DNA from: Kitasatospora cheerisanensis KCTC 2395 | GTDB lineage: Bacteria > Actinomycetota > Actinomycetes > Streptomycetales > Streptomycetaceae | Assembly: GCF_000696185.1 (NCBI RefSeq) | Contig: NZ_KK853997.1 | Location: forward strand, 4,671,981 to 4,735,980 | Direction: 5' to 3' | DNA: 64,000 bases | Part shown: one piece after another, positions 28,567 to 37,813 of the stretch | Position numbering within the stretch: the first letter of the stretch is position 1 | Layout of the letters: every line of letters begins with the position of its first letter | Notes under the pieces: generated by a model | The model's input: only the letters and a program-made list of their open reading frames with translations | What the model was told of the DNA's origin: nothing | Database searches by the model: none | Position numbers and translations under genes: made by a program

Positions 28567-29376
28567 TCAGCCGCGGCGGGGCTCCCAGCGGAGGAAGCGG
28601 CGGGAGAGGGCCGCGGCGGCGGCCAGCCAGGCGGCCACCAGCAGCAGGGACGGGGCGGCGGACGCCCAGCCGTGCAGCAGGTCCAGCTCGGGCAGCGGGC
28701 CGCCGACCCAGCTCTCCGCGCCGAACTCGCGGCCGAACCAGGCGGTGCGCAGCCCCCGGACCACCGGCGACAGCGGCAGCGCCGAGGACGGGCCGTGCAG
28801 CCAGCCGGGCAGCGCGGAGACCGGGGTGAACACGCCCGCCCCGAACATGCACAGCACCAGCACCGGGGTCGCCACCAGCGGCGCCGTCTCGGCGGACGGG
28901 GTCAGCCCGGACAGCGCCACCGCCAGCACCGAGAACAGCAGGTAGCCGCCCAGCAGGGTGAGCAGCAGCAGGCCCGGATCGGCGGGCAGCGGCGCGCCGA
29001 ACCAGCCCACCGCGACCCCGCCCAGCACCAGCGCCTGGATCAGCACCACCACCGCGCCCACGCCCAACTGCCCCGCGAAGACGGCACTCGGCGGGCACTC
29101 GGTACCGCGCAGCCGCTTCAGCACCAGCTCCTCGCGGCGCGCCACCACGCTGCCCAGCAGGTTGACGAACGAGGTCACCAGTGCCAGCCCGAGCAGCCCC
29201 ACCGCCACGTACCCGGCCGCGTTCACCCCGCCGATCTCCTGGTTCCGCAGCGGCGCGGCGATCACCAGGTTGAGCAGCACCGGCAGCAGGAACCCGATGA
29301 AGGTGGAGCGCCGGTTGCGCCAGAACACCTTCCAGGACAGGCCGAACTGGCCCTTGGCGTACCTGAACCAGCTCAT
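28567..29376 (-). CDS. ABC-2 type transporter permease
   Basis: 269 residues with six hydrophobic segments typical of ABC-2 drug or bacteriocin efflux permeases. The N-terminal amphipathic stretch (YAKGQFGLSWKVFWRNRR) precedes TM1. The start overlaps the stop of the ATPase gene. This pair stands divergent from the RiPP precursor, where LanFE-type self-immunity pumps usually sit. It could equally export the RiPP or another metabolite. Confidence 0.86.
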   Translation of the reverse strand: MSWFRYAKGQFGLSWKVFWRNRRSTFIGFLLPVLLNLVIAAPLRNQEIGGVNAAGYVAVGLLGLALVTSFVNLLGSVVARREELVLKRLRGTECPPSAVFAGQLGVGAVVVLIQALVLGGVAVGWFGAPLPADPGLLLLTLLGGYLLFSVLAVALSGLTPSAETAPLVATPVLVLCMFGAGVFTPVSALPGWLHGPSSALPLSPVVRGLRTAWFGREFGAESWVGGPLPELDLLHGWASAAPSLLLVAAWLAAAAALSRRFLRWEPRRG

Positions 29377-30404
29377 CGGGAGGCTCCCTCGGGGACGGCG
29401 CGGGCGGCGCGCCCGGTGCGGTCGGTGTGCTCGGTGTGCCCGCGGTCGGAGTCGACGGCGCGGTCGGCGTGCTCGGCCGTGTGGTCACGGTGGTGGGCGG
29501 CCAGGTCGAGGAAGACGTCCTCCAGCGAGCTGGAGCGCACCTCCAGGCCGTCCAGTTCGATGCCCTGCGCCGCCGCCCAGGCGTGCAGCGCGGCCAGCGC
29601 GGGCGCCGAGCGCGGCACCCGGTACACCGCCCGGCCGTCGGCCAAGGACGGGGCGGCGCCGGTCAGTTCGGGGAGGGCGGCGAGCGGGCGGCCGGGCGGC
29701 AGCGGCAGAGTGATCAGGTCGCCGCGGCCGGACAGCACCTCGCCGACGGTGCCGGCGGCGGCGATCAGGCCGCGGTCCATGATGGCCACCCGGTCGGCCA
29801 ACTGCTGGGCCTCCTCCAGGTAGTGGGTGGTCAGCACCACCGCGGTGCCGGCCGCGCGCAGCTCCTCGACCAGCCGCCAGGTGGTCCGGCGGGCCTCCGG
29901 GTCCAGGCCGGTGGTCGGCTCGTCCAGGAACAGCAGCTCCGGGTCGTTCAGCACCGCCAGCGCCAGGTCCAGCCGGCGGCGCTCGCCGCCGGACAGCTGG
30001 CCGACCCGGGTGCCGGCCTTCGGCTCCAGGGCGACCCGGGCCAGCACCTCGGCGGTGGGCCGGGCCCCGCTGGTGAAGGTCCGCCAGCAGTCGACCGTCT
30101 CCCGGACCGTCAGCTCCTTGAAGAACCCGCCCTCCTGGAGCATCGTGCCGGTCCGCCGGCGCACCCGGGCGCCCGCCGTGAACGGGTCCAGGCCGAACAC
30201 CCGGACGCTGCCGGAGGTCGGCGGGTGGTAGCCCTCCAGCACCTCCAGGGTGGTGGTCTTGCCCGCACCGTTGGTGCCGAGCAGGGCGAGGAGTTCGCCG
30301 CGGGCGAGGGAGAAGGAGATGCCGCGCACCGCCTCGTAGTCGCCGTAACTGCGCCGCAGATCCACTACCTCCACGGCCGGGGAATTCTCGGAAAGAGGTG
30401 TCAT
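29373..30404 (-). CDS. ABC transporter ATP-binding protein (immunity/export type)
   Basis: 343 residues. Walker A (LGTNGAGKTTTLE), signature LSGGERRRLDLA, Walker B LLFLDEPTTGLDPEA and the H-loop TTHYLEE are all intact, in the DrrA/CcmA-like layout with a C-terminal extension. ATG at 30404 is chosen because an upstream in-frame start would run into the divergent promoter. It forms a pair with the downstream permease. The last 40 residues are His/Asp/Arg-rich low complexity. Confidence 0.87.
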   Translation of the reverse strand: MTPLSENSPAVEVVDLRRSYGDYEAVRGISFSLARGELLALLGTNGAGKTTTLEVLEGYHPPTSGSVRVFGLDPFTAGARVRRRTGTMLQEGGFFKELTVRETVDCWRTFTSGARPTAEVLARVALEPKAGTRVGQLSGGERRRLDLALAVLNDPELLFLDEPTTGLDPEARRTTWRLVEELRAAGTAVVLTTHYLEEAQQLADRVAIMDRGLIAAAGTVGEVLSGRGDLITLPLPPGRPLAALPELTGAAPSLADGRAVYRVPRSAPALAALHAWAAAQGIELDGLEVRSSSLEDVFLDLAAHHRDHTAEHADRAVDSDRGHTEHTDRTGRAARAVPEGASR

Positions 30405-30473
30405 GAATGCAGCGTGACGGGTGCGTGCGAGGATCTGCAAGCAGCACATCGCCGCAGGTCGGAGTATGTGCAA

Positions 30474-30497
30474 AATGTCATCCGGGGCGATGACATT
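30474..30497. promoter_or_regulatory. Palindromic operator candidate in the divergent RiPP promoter region
   Basis: A perfect inverted repeat, AATGTCATC-N6-GATGACATT, lies in the 270-bp gap between the ABC pair and the precursor gene. Further half-sites TGACATC (about 30514-30520) and ACATCGCCG (about 30447 and 30561) flank it. This fits binding by a dimeric regulator such as one of the LuxR-type proteins at the cluster's end. Which protein binds is inference. Confidence 0.55.
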
Positions 30498-30674
30498 TAC
30501 GCTCCGGCGGAACTGACATCTCCTACTGCACGGATATTCGGAACCCGGTCATAGTTGAGACATCGCCGAGAGCGGAACCGGAGAAAAGCGAAACCGGGAA
30601 AGCAGGAGGCGAGCGAGAACCGAGGCGGCCGACCCGAACCGCGGGCCGGCGCCCCGAGACCGAGGGAGATTCCC

Positions 30675-30839
30675 ATGGCTGAGAACCAGATCAACAAGGA
30701 CGAGCAGTTCGACATCGAGGTCGAGGAGCTGGACACCGTCAACGGCGGCGTCTCCGTCTCCTCGCTGCTCTCCGCCGCCTGCCCGGTGTCGAGCTTCAGC
30801 TCCGTGTCGAACTCCGTCGCCGAGGTCGCGGCCGAGTAA
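30675..30839 (+). CDS. RiPP precursor peptide (double-Gly leader, Ser-rich core)
   Basis: 54 residues from ATG 30675 with GAGGGAGA as ribosome site. The leader (1-25) is acidic and ends DIEVEELDTVNGG, a GG-type site fitting the C39 peptidase encoded downstream. The core (26-54) holds ten Ser (27, 29, 30, 33, 39, 40, 42, 43, 45, 47), one Cys (36), one Phe and no Thr. Ser/Cys-rich cores like this suit azole formation and dehydration, as in goadsporin-like peptides. It is the first gene of a long plus-strand operon with P450, exporter, LanM-like, YcaO and SagB genes. An upstream in-frame start exists but has no ribosome site. Confidence 0.87.
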   Translation: MAENQINKDEQFDIEVEELDTVNGGVSVSSLLSAACPVSSFSSVSNSVAEVAAE

Positions 30840-30940
30840 TTCGGGTCCTGTGCGGGGGTGGTCCGTTCCGGCGGCCCACCCCCGCACCCCACCCGGCCCC
30901 AACGCCGTTGCCCCACCGTCGGATTGAAGGAGAGCCGGGC

Positions 30941-32179
30941 ATGGACAGCCTCCGGCACGAGCTGACGCGGTTCATCCAGCAGCCCACCGCGCAGCAGGAC
31001 CCACCCGCGCTCTACCGCAGGCTGCTGGCCGAGGCGCCCGTCCTGGACCTCGGCCCGCTGTACGTGGTCTCCGGGCACCAGGAGATCCTCACCGTCCTGA
31101 TGAACCCCGGCACCACCGTCGACCCGACCACCGTCGGACTGCCCCGGGCCGGCAACACCGCCCTGCTCAAGGTGGTCAACCGGATGCTGCCGATGCGCGA
31201 CGGCGCCGACCACACCCGGCTCAAGCGGCTCGCCACCGCCGCGTTCAGCCACCGCCGGCTGGAGCAGATGCGCGAGCGGATCGAGACCACCGCCGCCCGG
31301 CTGCTCGCCCCGCTGGTCGCCGCCGGCTCGTTCGAGCTGGTCGCCGACCTCGCCGTGCCGCTGCCGGTCGCGGTCTCCTGCGCCGTCCTGGACGTCCCCG
31401 ACGCGGAGCACGACCGGATCACCGGCTGGGCCTCGCTGGTCGCCCGCTCGCTGCTCGATCCCTTCGGCAACGGGCCGGAAGCCGCCGCACTCGACGCCGA
31501 GTTCGCCGAATTCCGCAGGTACGTCGAGGAGTTGTGCGCGGAACGGACCGCCCGCCCCGGCGACGACCTGATCTCCCGGCTGACCGCCGCCCGCGGCGAG
31601 GGCCGGCTCGACACCGAGGAGCTGCTCGCCTTCGTGGTCATGCTGCTGGCCAACGGCCTGGAGACGCTCACCTCCGGACTCGCCGTCGCCGCCTGGGAGT
31701 TGATCCGCACTCCCGGCCTGGCCGCGCGCGTCCGCACCGAACCCGCCCTGGCCGCGGCCGTGTTCGACGAGGCCCAGCGCCTCGGCAGCCCCGTCCGGGC
31801 CAGCGCCCGCGCACTCACCCGCGAGGTCGTCCTCGGCGACACGGCCGTCCCGGCGGGCAGCGTCGCCATGCTGCTGTACGCCGCCGCCAACCGCGACCCG
31901 CGGCGCTTCGCCGACCCCGACCGCTTCGACCCCGACCGCCCCGAGCGCCAGCACCTCGCCTTCGGCCACGGCCCGCACCACTGCCTCGGCGCCCCGCTCT
32001 CGCTGATCGCCGGCGCCGCCGTCCTGCGCGGCCTCGCCGAGGCCGACGCCGCACGCCACGTGAGCACCACCCTGACCGAGGCCACCGCCCGCCACCGCGA
32101 CCAGTTCGCCTTCGGCGGCATCCGCGAACTCCCGGTCGACTGCCCGCCGCGCCACACCCTCGTGGGGGCCGCGGCATGA
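30941..32179 (+). CDS. Cytochrome P450 of the RiPP cluster
   Basis: 412 residues, the normal size of actinobacterial class I P450s. The heme-ligand loop FGHGPHHCLGAPL sits at about residues 342-354. The I-helix reads LLANGLETLTSG in place of the usual AGxET, and the ExxR motif appears as EAQR. GAAGGAGAG precedes the ATG. The stop overlaps the next gene's ATG (ATGA). The likely role is hydroxylation or oxidative crosslinking of the modified peptide. A ferredoxin gene is not present locally. Confidence 0.88.
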   Translation: MDSLRHELTRFIQQPTAQQDPPALYRRLLAEAPVLDLGPLYVVSGHQEILTVLMNPGTTVDPTTVGLPRAGNTALLKVVNRMLPMRDGADHTRLKRLATAAFSHRRLEQMRERIETTAARLLAPLVAAGSFELVADLAVPLPVAVSCAVLDVPDAEHDRITGWASLVARSLLDPFGNGPEAAALDAEFAEFRRYVEELCAERTARPGDDLISRLTAARGEGRLDTEELLAFVVMLLANGLETLTSGLAVAAWELIRTPGLAARVRTEPALAAAVFDEAQRLGSPVRASARALTREVVLGDTAVPAGSVAMLLYAAANRDPRRFADPDRFDPDRPERQHLAFGHGPHHCLGAPLSLIAGAAVLRGLAEADAARHVSTTLTEATARHRDQFAFGGIRELPVDCPPRHTLVGAAA

Positions 32180-33221
32180 GCGCCACGACCGAGCACCGGG
32201 CAGGCCCGGGCCGCGACGCGACGGCCGACGTCGGCTGGAACCCGAGCCGGCACGAGGAGACGCGCGAGGAGGACGCGGCCGAGCCGGCGCAGGGCGACGA
32301 AGACGGGCCGGAGGGCGGCGAGGAGAGCGGCCCGACGGAGCGCCAGGAGGACCACGACGCGGAGGAGGGCGGCGAGGACGCGGCCGGACCCGAGCAGGAC
32401 GCCGAGGGGGAGCCGGAGGCAAGCAACATGACGGAGCGTCAGGACGGCGCGGGGAGCGCCGGCCGGACGCAGGCCGTCGCCGTCGCCGCCGCGCGGGCCG
32501 CCGCCGTGCTGGAGCCCGGGCTCGACCAGCCGGTGCGGGTGCTCGGCGCGCGGCTGTGGCTGGCCGGCGCCGCGCTGCTGCTGGCCGTCGGCGCGGGCGC
32601 GGGCTGGGCGGTGTGGGGCACCCTGCCGAACACCATGACGGTGCACGCCGTCGTCGCCCACGGCCCCGCGCCGGTACGGGTCTCCGCCGAGCGGGCCGGC
32701 AGCGTGCTCGCGTTCCGGGTGGCCCGGGCGAGCCGGTGACGGCCGGTCAGGTGCTGGCGCAGCTGGCCGGCCCCGACGGCACCACCGAGCTGACCGCCCC
32801 CGCCGCCGGCACCGTCAGCGCCCTGCTGACCGCGCCCGGCACCCCACTCGCGCCCGGCGCACCGGTGCTGGCCCTGGACCCGGCCGACGCGCCGGCCACC
32901 GTCCGGCTGCTGCTCGCCGACCCGGCGGACGCCGCGCGGCTGGCCCCCGGCCAGTCCGTGCTGGTGCCGACCCCCGGCGGGGGAGCGGTGCACGCGGTGG
33001 TCGAGCGGATCGACCCGCTCCCCGTCCGCGCCGACACCCTCGACGGCACCCTGCCGGTGGCCGTCCCCGGCCTGCCCGCCGGCTCCGCCCCCGTCCGGGT
33101 GGCGTACGCCCGGCTGCCGCAGGACGTCCGGGTGGCCGGCCCGCTGGCCCTGGACGTCCGGGTCGACCTCGGCAGCCGCCACCCGTACCAGGCCGTGCTC
33201 GGAAAGGAGGCCGGGCGATGA
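32176..33221 (+). CDS. HlyD-like membrane fusion/accessory protein (apparent 1-nt frameshift)
   Basis: The first 85 residues are highly acidic low complexity. Then comes one transmembrane helix (LWLAGAALLLAVGAGAGWAVW), followed by a periplasmic-adaptor-type domain with a biotinyl-lipoyl-like repeat (GEPVTAGQVLAQLAGPDG ... LTAPAAGTVSALL). This is the NHLM secretion protein layout. The frame breaks at about 32723-32726, where one C missing from a run joins FRVA to PGEPVTAG. An alternative start at ATG 32428 (GGAGGC upstream) would drop the acidic region. It should couple the ABC exporters across the envelope. Confidence 0.72.
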
Positions 33222-35566
33222 GGCCCAGCCCGCTCGGAACGGCGGAACGCCCGACCGTTCCCACCGATCGGTCCGCCGGTCGCACCGGGCCCGAACCGGC
33301 GCCCGGCCCGCCGAAGGCCGCCCCGCCCGCGGCCGCCGAGGGGTCGACGGCCAAGCGCCGTACGTACCTTCGCACGCCCGTCGTGCCGCAGATGGAGGAG
33401 CAGGACTGCGGGGCGGCGTGCCTGGCCGTGGTGCTGGGGGCGTTCGGGCGGCGGGTGACCCTGCAGGAGGCGTCCCGGGCGTGCGGGGTGAGCCGGGACG
33501 GCGTGAGTGCCGCGGCGGTCGCCCGGGCGGCCGGGCGGTACGGGCTGGTCGCGCGGGGGCGGCGGGTGGTGCGCGGGGAGGACCGGCTGGCCGGTCTCGG
33601 CGCGGTGCCGGTGCCGTCGATGGTGCTGGTGACGGGGCCGCACTTCGCGGTGTTCGAGGGGGTGAAGCGCGGCCGGGTGCACCTCAACGACCCGTCGCTG
33701 GGCTCCTATTCGGCGACCCCGGCGGAGTTCTGGGACTCCTTCGCGGGCATCGCCGTCGGCTTCGAGCCGGGCCCGGACTTCGAGCGCGGCGGCCGCCGCT
33801 TCCCGCTGCTGCGGGCGCTCTCCGCCCGGATGCGGCCGTACGCGTGGCCGCTGCTGGCCGCGGTGCTGGTCGGCATGCTGATGACGGTGCCGGGCGTGGC
33901 GGGCGCGTTCCTGCTGCGGACGTACCTGGCGGCCGTGGTGAACGGCGGCGCGGAGGGCTGGGCGGTGCCGCTCACCCTCGCGGGCCTGTCGGTCGCCGGG
34001 CTGGTGCTGGCCGGGAACTGGCTGCGGTCGGCACTGGTGAACCGGGTGCTGGAGGCGATGGCGGCGCGCTCCTCGGCCGCCTTCCTGTGGAAGATGCTGC
34101 GGCTGCCCGGCGCGTTCTTCCACCGCCGGCAGCTGGGCGGCCTGGTCACCCGGGTGCAGCTCAACGACGGCCTGGCGAACCTGCTGTCGTACCGGGTCGC
34201 GGGCGCGGCGTCCTCGCTGGCCGCTGCGGTCGTGCACCTGGCGGCGCTGGCCCGGCTGGCGCCGGAGCTCGCCGCGATCCCGGTGGCGGTCGCCGCGCTG
34301 GACGCGCTGGCGCTGCGGTCCGCCGACCGGCGGCGCGGCGGGATGATCCACCGGCTGCACGCCGAGGGCCACAAGCGCGACGGCGTGGCGTTCGCCGGGG
34401 TGTCGGCGATCGAGACGGTGAAGGCGGAGGGCGCCGAGGACGCGCTGTTCCGGTCCTGGGCGGGCTGGCAGGCCCGCGCCGCGCACACCGGGCAGCGGAT
34501 CGCGGAGGCCGTGCTGGTGCCGCTGTCGCTGCCGGGCGCGCTCAACTCGGCGGCCGCGGCCGTCGCGGTGGTCGCCGGGACGGCGCTGCTGCTCTCCGGC
34601 TCGCTGTCCTTCGGCACCCTGCTGGCGTTCCTGCTGCTGCTCAACGGCTTCCTCCTGCCGGTGTCCCAACTGGTCGGCACCGGGAGCGAGTTCACGGCGG
34701 CGCGGGCCCAGAACGCGCTGCTGGAGGACGTCGGGACCAGCGAGGTCGACCCGTACCTGGTTCCGGTGCTCGACGGCCCCGCCGAACCGGTCCGGCTGCG
34801 CGGCGAACTGGAGCTGCGCGACCTGGAGTTCGGCTACGACCCGAACCGCCCGCCCGCGCTGTCCGGCATCTCGCTGCGGATCGCCCCCGGCGAGTGGGTG
34901 GCGGTGGTCGGCGGCTCCGGCAGCGGCAAGTCCACGCTGGCCCGGCTGGCCGCCGGCGTACTGCGCCCGTGGAAGGGCGAGGTGCTGCTCGACGGCCGGC
35001 CCCGCGACGACTGGCACCGGGCCGTCGTGACCGGTCAGGTCGCCTACGTGGAACAGCAGTTGAGGCTCTTCGAGGGCACCGTCCGGGAGAACCTGACGCT
35101 CTGGGACCCGGCCGCCGACGAGGACGCCCTGCACCGGGCGCTGGCCGACGCGGAGGCCGCCGAACTCGTCCGTCGGCGCGGCGGACTGGACGCCCGGATC
35201 GACGAGGACGCCCGCAACTGGTCCGGCGGCGAACGCCAACGCCTGGAGCTCGCCCGGGCGTTGGCCCTCGACCCGGCACTGGTCGTGCTCGACGAGGCGA
35301 CCAGCGCGCTGGACGCGCACACCGAGGCCGCCGTCAACGCGCACCTGCGCCGACGGGGCGTCAGCTGCCTGGTGCTGGCCCACCGGCTCAGCACCATCCA
35401 GGCCGCCGACCGGGTCGTGGTGATCCGGGCCGGCCGGATCGTCCAGCAGGGCCCGCCCGCCGAACTCGCCGAACAGGACGGCCCGTACCGGGAGTTGCTG
35501 CGCGAGAAGGCCGCCGTACCGACCACCGACGAGAACCGGCCCGCCCGGACGGAGGAGCAGGCATGA
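33218..35566 (+). CDS. Peptidase-containing ABC transporter (PCAT) with C39 domain
   Basis: 782 residues. After a disordered 50-residue start comes the C39 peptidase: QMEEQDCGAACL (Gln58, catalytic Cys64), PHFAVFEG (His, about 142) and the NDPSLG Asp. A six-helix membrane domain follows, then an ATPase with GGSGSGKST, WSGGERQRLELARAL and VVLDEATSALD. Such proteins cut leaders after GG and export the mature peptide. The precursor here ends its leader in NGG. ATGA overlaps join it to both neighbours. Confidence 0.93.
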   Translation: MRPSPLGTAERPTVPTDRSAGRTGPEPAPGPPKAAPPAAAEGSTAKRRTYLRTPVVPQMEEQDCGAACLAVVLGAFGRRVTLQEASRACGVSRDGVSAAAVARAAGRYGLVARGRRVVRGEDRLAGLGAVPVPSMVLVTGPHFAVFEGVKRGRVHLNDPSLGSYSATPAEFWDSFAGIAVGFEPGPDFERGGRRFPLLRALSARMRPYAWPLLAAVLVGMLMTVPGVAGAFLLRTYLAAVVNGGAEGWAVPLTLAGLSVAGLVLAGNWLRSALVNRVLEAMAARSSAAFLWKMLRLPGAFFHRRQLGGLVTRVQLNDGLANLLSYRVAGAASSLAAAVVHLAALARLAPELAAIPVAVAALDALALRSADRRRGGMIHRLHAEGHKRDGVAFAGVSAIETVKAEGAEDALFRSWAGWQARAAHTGQRIAEAVLVPLSLPGALNSAAAAVAVVAGTALLLSGSLSFGTLLAFLLLLNGFLLPVSQLVGTGSEFTAARAQNALLEDVGTSEVDPYLVPVLDGPAEPVRLRGELELRDLEFGYDPNRPPALSGISLRIAPGEWVAVVGGSGSGKSTLARLAAGVLRPWKGEVLLDGRPRDDWHRAVVTGQVAYVEQQLRLFEGTVRENLTLWDPAADEDALHRALADAEAAELVRRRGGLDARIDEDARNWSGGERQRLELARALALDPALVVLDEATSALDAHTEAAVNAHLRRRGVSCLVLAHRLSTIQAADRVVVIRAGRIVQQGPPAELAEQDGPYRELLREKAAVPTTDENRPARTEEQA

Positions 35567-37812
35567 GCACCGCCACCGCCGCCCACCCGGGCGGCACGAA
35601 GACCGCCGCGGCGGACACCGAGCGCGACCCGGCGACCCGGGCCGACGCCACCGCGGCCGCCAACCGGACCGCACTCGCGGCCGCGTTGGCCGAGTTGGGA
35701 ACCGCCGCCACCCCCCGTCCGCACACCTTCCCGCACCGCGGCGAGCAGTCGCCGGCCGAGCCGCGCCACCGCGCGGACCAGGCGCGGGAGGTGCTGCGGG
35801 CCCTGGGGGTGGACGTTCCCGAGGAGATCCCCGCCGCCGTGCGGGACGCCGCCGATCCGGTCACCGCGCTGCTGCGCCGGGCCGGGGTGCGCTGGCGTCC
35901 CGTCACCCTCGCCGACGGGGACGAGCGCGGCACGGCCGGTCCGATGGTGGCGTTCGCCGCCGCCGACGGCCGGCCGATCGCCCTGATACCCCGGGCCGGA
36001 CGGCACCGCCGTCACGACCCGGCCTCCGAACGGGCTTCGGCCCGGCCGGAGTTGAGCCGCCAAGCGCTGCTGCTGTACCCGCCGCTGCCACCGGGGAGTC
36101 CGACCCCGGGAGCCCTGCTGCGGTTCGCCCTCTCGGTGCCCGGTGCCCGCCGGGACCTGGGAGTGCTGACCGCGGCCGGACTGGTCTCGGCGCTGCTCGG
36201 CCTGCTCGTCCCGCTGTCCACCGGAGTGCTGCTGCCCGGCCTGCTGCTGGCCGAACGGCACCCGGTGCGCTGGCTGGCCGTGCTGCTGGGCTCCGCAGTG
36301 GTGGCGTCCTGGCTGCTCACGCTGGTCCGCAACCTCGCGGCCGTCCGGCTCACCGGCCGGGTGCAGCACGCGCTCGAACCCGCCGTCTGGGACCGGCTGC
36401 TGGTCCAGGACGCGCGGTTCTTCCGCGACTTCACCACCGGCGACCTGGTGCACCGGGCGAACGCGGTGGCGCAGGCCCGCCAGGCCCTCTCCGAGGTGCT
36501 GGTGGGCGCCGTGCTCGGCGCGGTGTTCGCCGTCACCGGGCTGACGGTGCTGCTGCTGGTGGACCTGCGGCTCGGCGGGCTGCTGCTGCTCGCCGTGCTG
36601 GCGGTGACGGCCGTGCTGCTGCTGCTCGGCCGTCGCCGCCAGAAGTTCGAATCGCAGGTGTTCGAGGCGCACGGACAGCTCCAAGGGGTGCTGTACGGGC
36701 TGCTGCTGGGCATCGACAAGATCCAGACCGCCGGCCGGGAGATCCAGGCCTTCGCCCGCTGGGCGACCCCGTTCGCCGGGCAGAAGCGCGCCGACGCCGC
36801 CGCGATGCGCTCCGACGCCGCCGCCGGGGCACTCACCACGGCGCTCCAACCGCTGCTGCTGGCCGTGCTGCTGGCCGGCGCGACGTTCGGCCCGGCCGCC
36901 GAGGCCGGGCACCTGATGGCGGCGGGCGTCGCGGCCGGCCAGGTCGCCCTGGCACTCGGCCAGGTCACCCACGCGGCGGCGAGCGCCTACGGCGTCGCCC
37001 CGGTGCTGGAGCGGCTGCGACCGATCCTCGCCGAGCCGGCCGTCGCCGAGTCCCACCGCACCGGAGAGCTCACCGACCCGGGCCGGCTGAAGGGCCGTCT
37101 CGACCTCGACGACGTGACGTTCAGGTACCCGGGCAGCGCCCTGCCCGCCCTCGACGGGGTGTCGCTGCACGCCGGCCCCGGCGAGTTCGTCGCCGTGGTC
37201 GGCCCGTCCGGCGCCGGCAAGTCCACCCTGATCCGGCTGCTGCTCGGCTTCGAACGGCCGGAGTCCGGCGCGGTCCGCTACGACGGCCGCGACCTGGCCG
37301 CCCTCGACGCCCGGCTGGTGCGCCGCCAGATCGGCTCGGTGCTCCAGCACGGCCGGATGCTGCGCGGCTCGCTGCTGGAGAACCTGGCCGGCGCCGACCC
37401 CGACATCGACCCGGACCGGATCTGGCGGGCCGCCGAACTCGCCGGCATCGCCGAGGAGTTGCGCGCCCTCCCGATGGGCCTCGGCACCCGGGTCGGCGAG
37501 GACGCGCAGGGCTTCTCCGGCGGCCAGGTGCAGCGCCTGCTGCTGGCCCGCGCCCTGGTCCGCGACCCCGCCGTGCTGCTGCTCGACGAGGCCACCTCCG
37601 CGCTCGACAACGCCACCCAGCAGCGGGTCGCCGACGCCGTCGCCGGCCTCGACCGCACCCGCCTGGTGATCGCCCACCGACTGAGCACCATCCGCACCGC
37701 CGACCGGATCCACGTGCTGGACGGGGGACGGGTGTCCGCCGTGGGCACCTACCGCGAACTGCTCGGCTCCGACCCCCTGTTCACCCGCCTCGCCCGCTTC
37801 CAGGAGATGTGA
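35563..37812 (+). CDS. NHLM-type bacteriocin ABC transporter ATP-binding/permease protein
   Basis: 749 residues. An N-terminal soluble region of about 180 residues has no peptidase motif. Then come a membrane domain of about six helices (starting near LGVLTAAGLVSALLGLLVP) and an ATPase domain with GPSGAGKSTLIRLLLG, SGGQVQRLLLARAL and LLLDEATSALD. In NHLM systems this partner accompanies a peptidase-ABC protein and a HlyD-like protein, and all three are present here in order. They probably form a heteromeric peptide exporter. Confidence 0.88.
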   Translation: MSTATAAHPGGTKTAAADTERDPATRADATAAANRTALAAALAELGTAATPRPHTFPHRGEQSPAEPRHRADQAREVLRALGVDVPEEIPAAVRDAADPVTALLRRAGVRWRPVTLADGDERGTAGPMVAFAAADGRPIALIPRAGRHRRHDPASERASARPELSRQALLLYPPLPPGSPTPGALLRFALSVPGARRDLGVLTAAGLVSALLGLLVPLSTGVLLPGLLLAERHPVRWLAVLLGSAVVASWLLTLVRNLAAVRLTGRVQHALEPAVWDRLLVQDARFFRDFTTGDLVHRANAVAQARQALSEVLVGAVLGAVFAVTGLTVLLLVDLRLGGLLLLAVLAVTAVLLLLGRRRQKFESQVFEAHGQLQGVLYGLLLGIDKIQTAGREIQAFARWATPFAGQKRADAAAMRSDAAAGALTTALQPLLLAVLLAGATFGPAAEAGHLMAAGVAAGQVALALGQVTHAAASAYGVAPVLERLRPILAEPAVAESHRTGELTDPGRLKGRLDLDDVTFRYPGSALPALDGVSLHAGPGEFVAVVGPSGAGKSTLIRLLLGFERPESGAVRYDGRDLAALDARLVRRQIGSVLQHGRMLRGSLLENLAGADPDIDPDRIWRAAELAGIAEELRALPMGLGTRVGEDAQGFSGGQVQRLLLARALVRDPAVLLLDEATSALDNATQQRVADAVAGLDRTRLVIAHRLSTIRTADRIHVLDGGRVSAVGTYRELLGSDPLFTRLARFQEM

Positions 37813-37813
37813 G

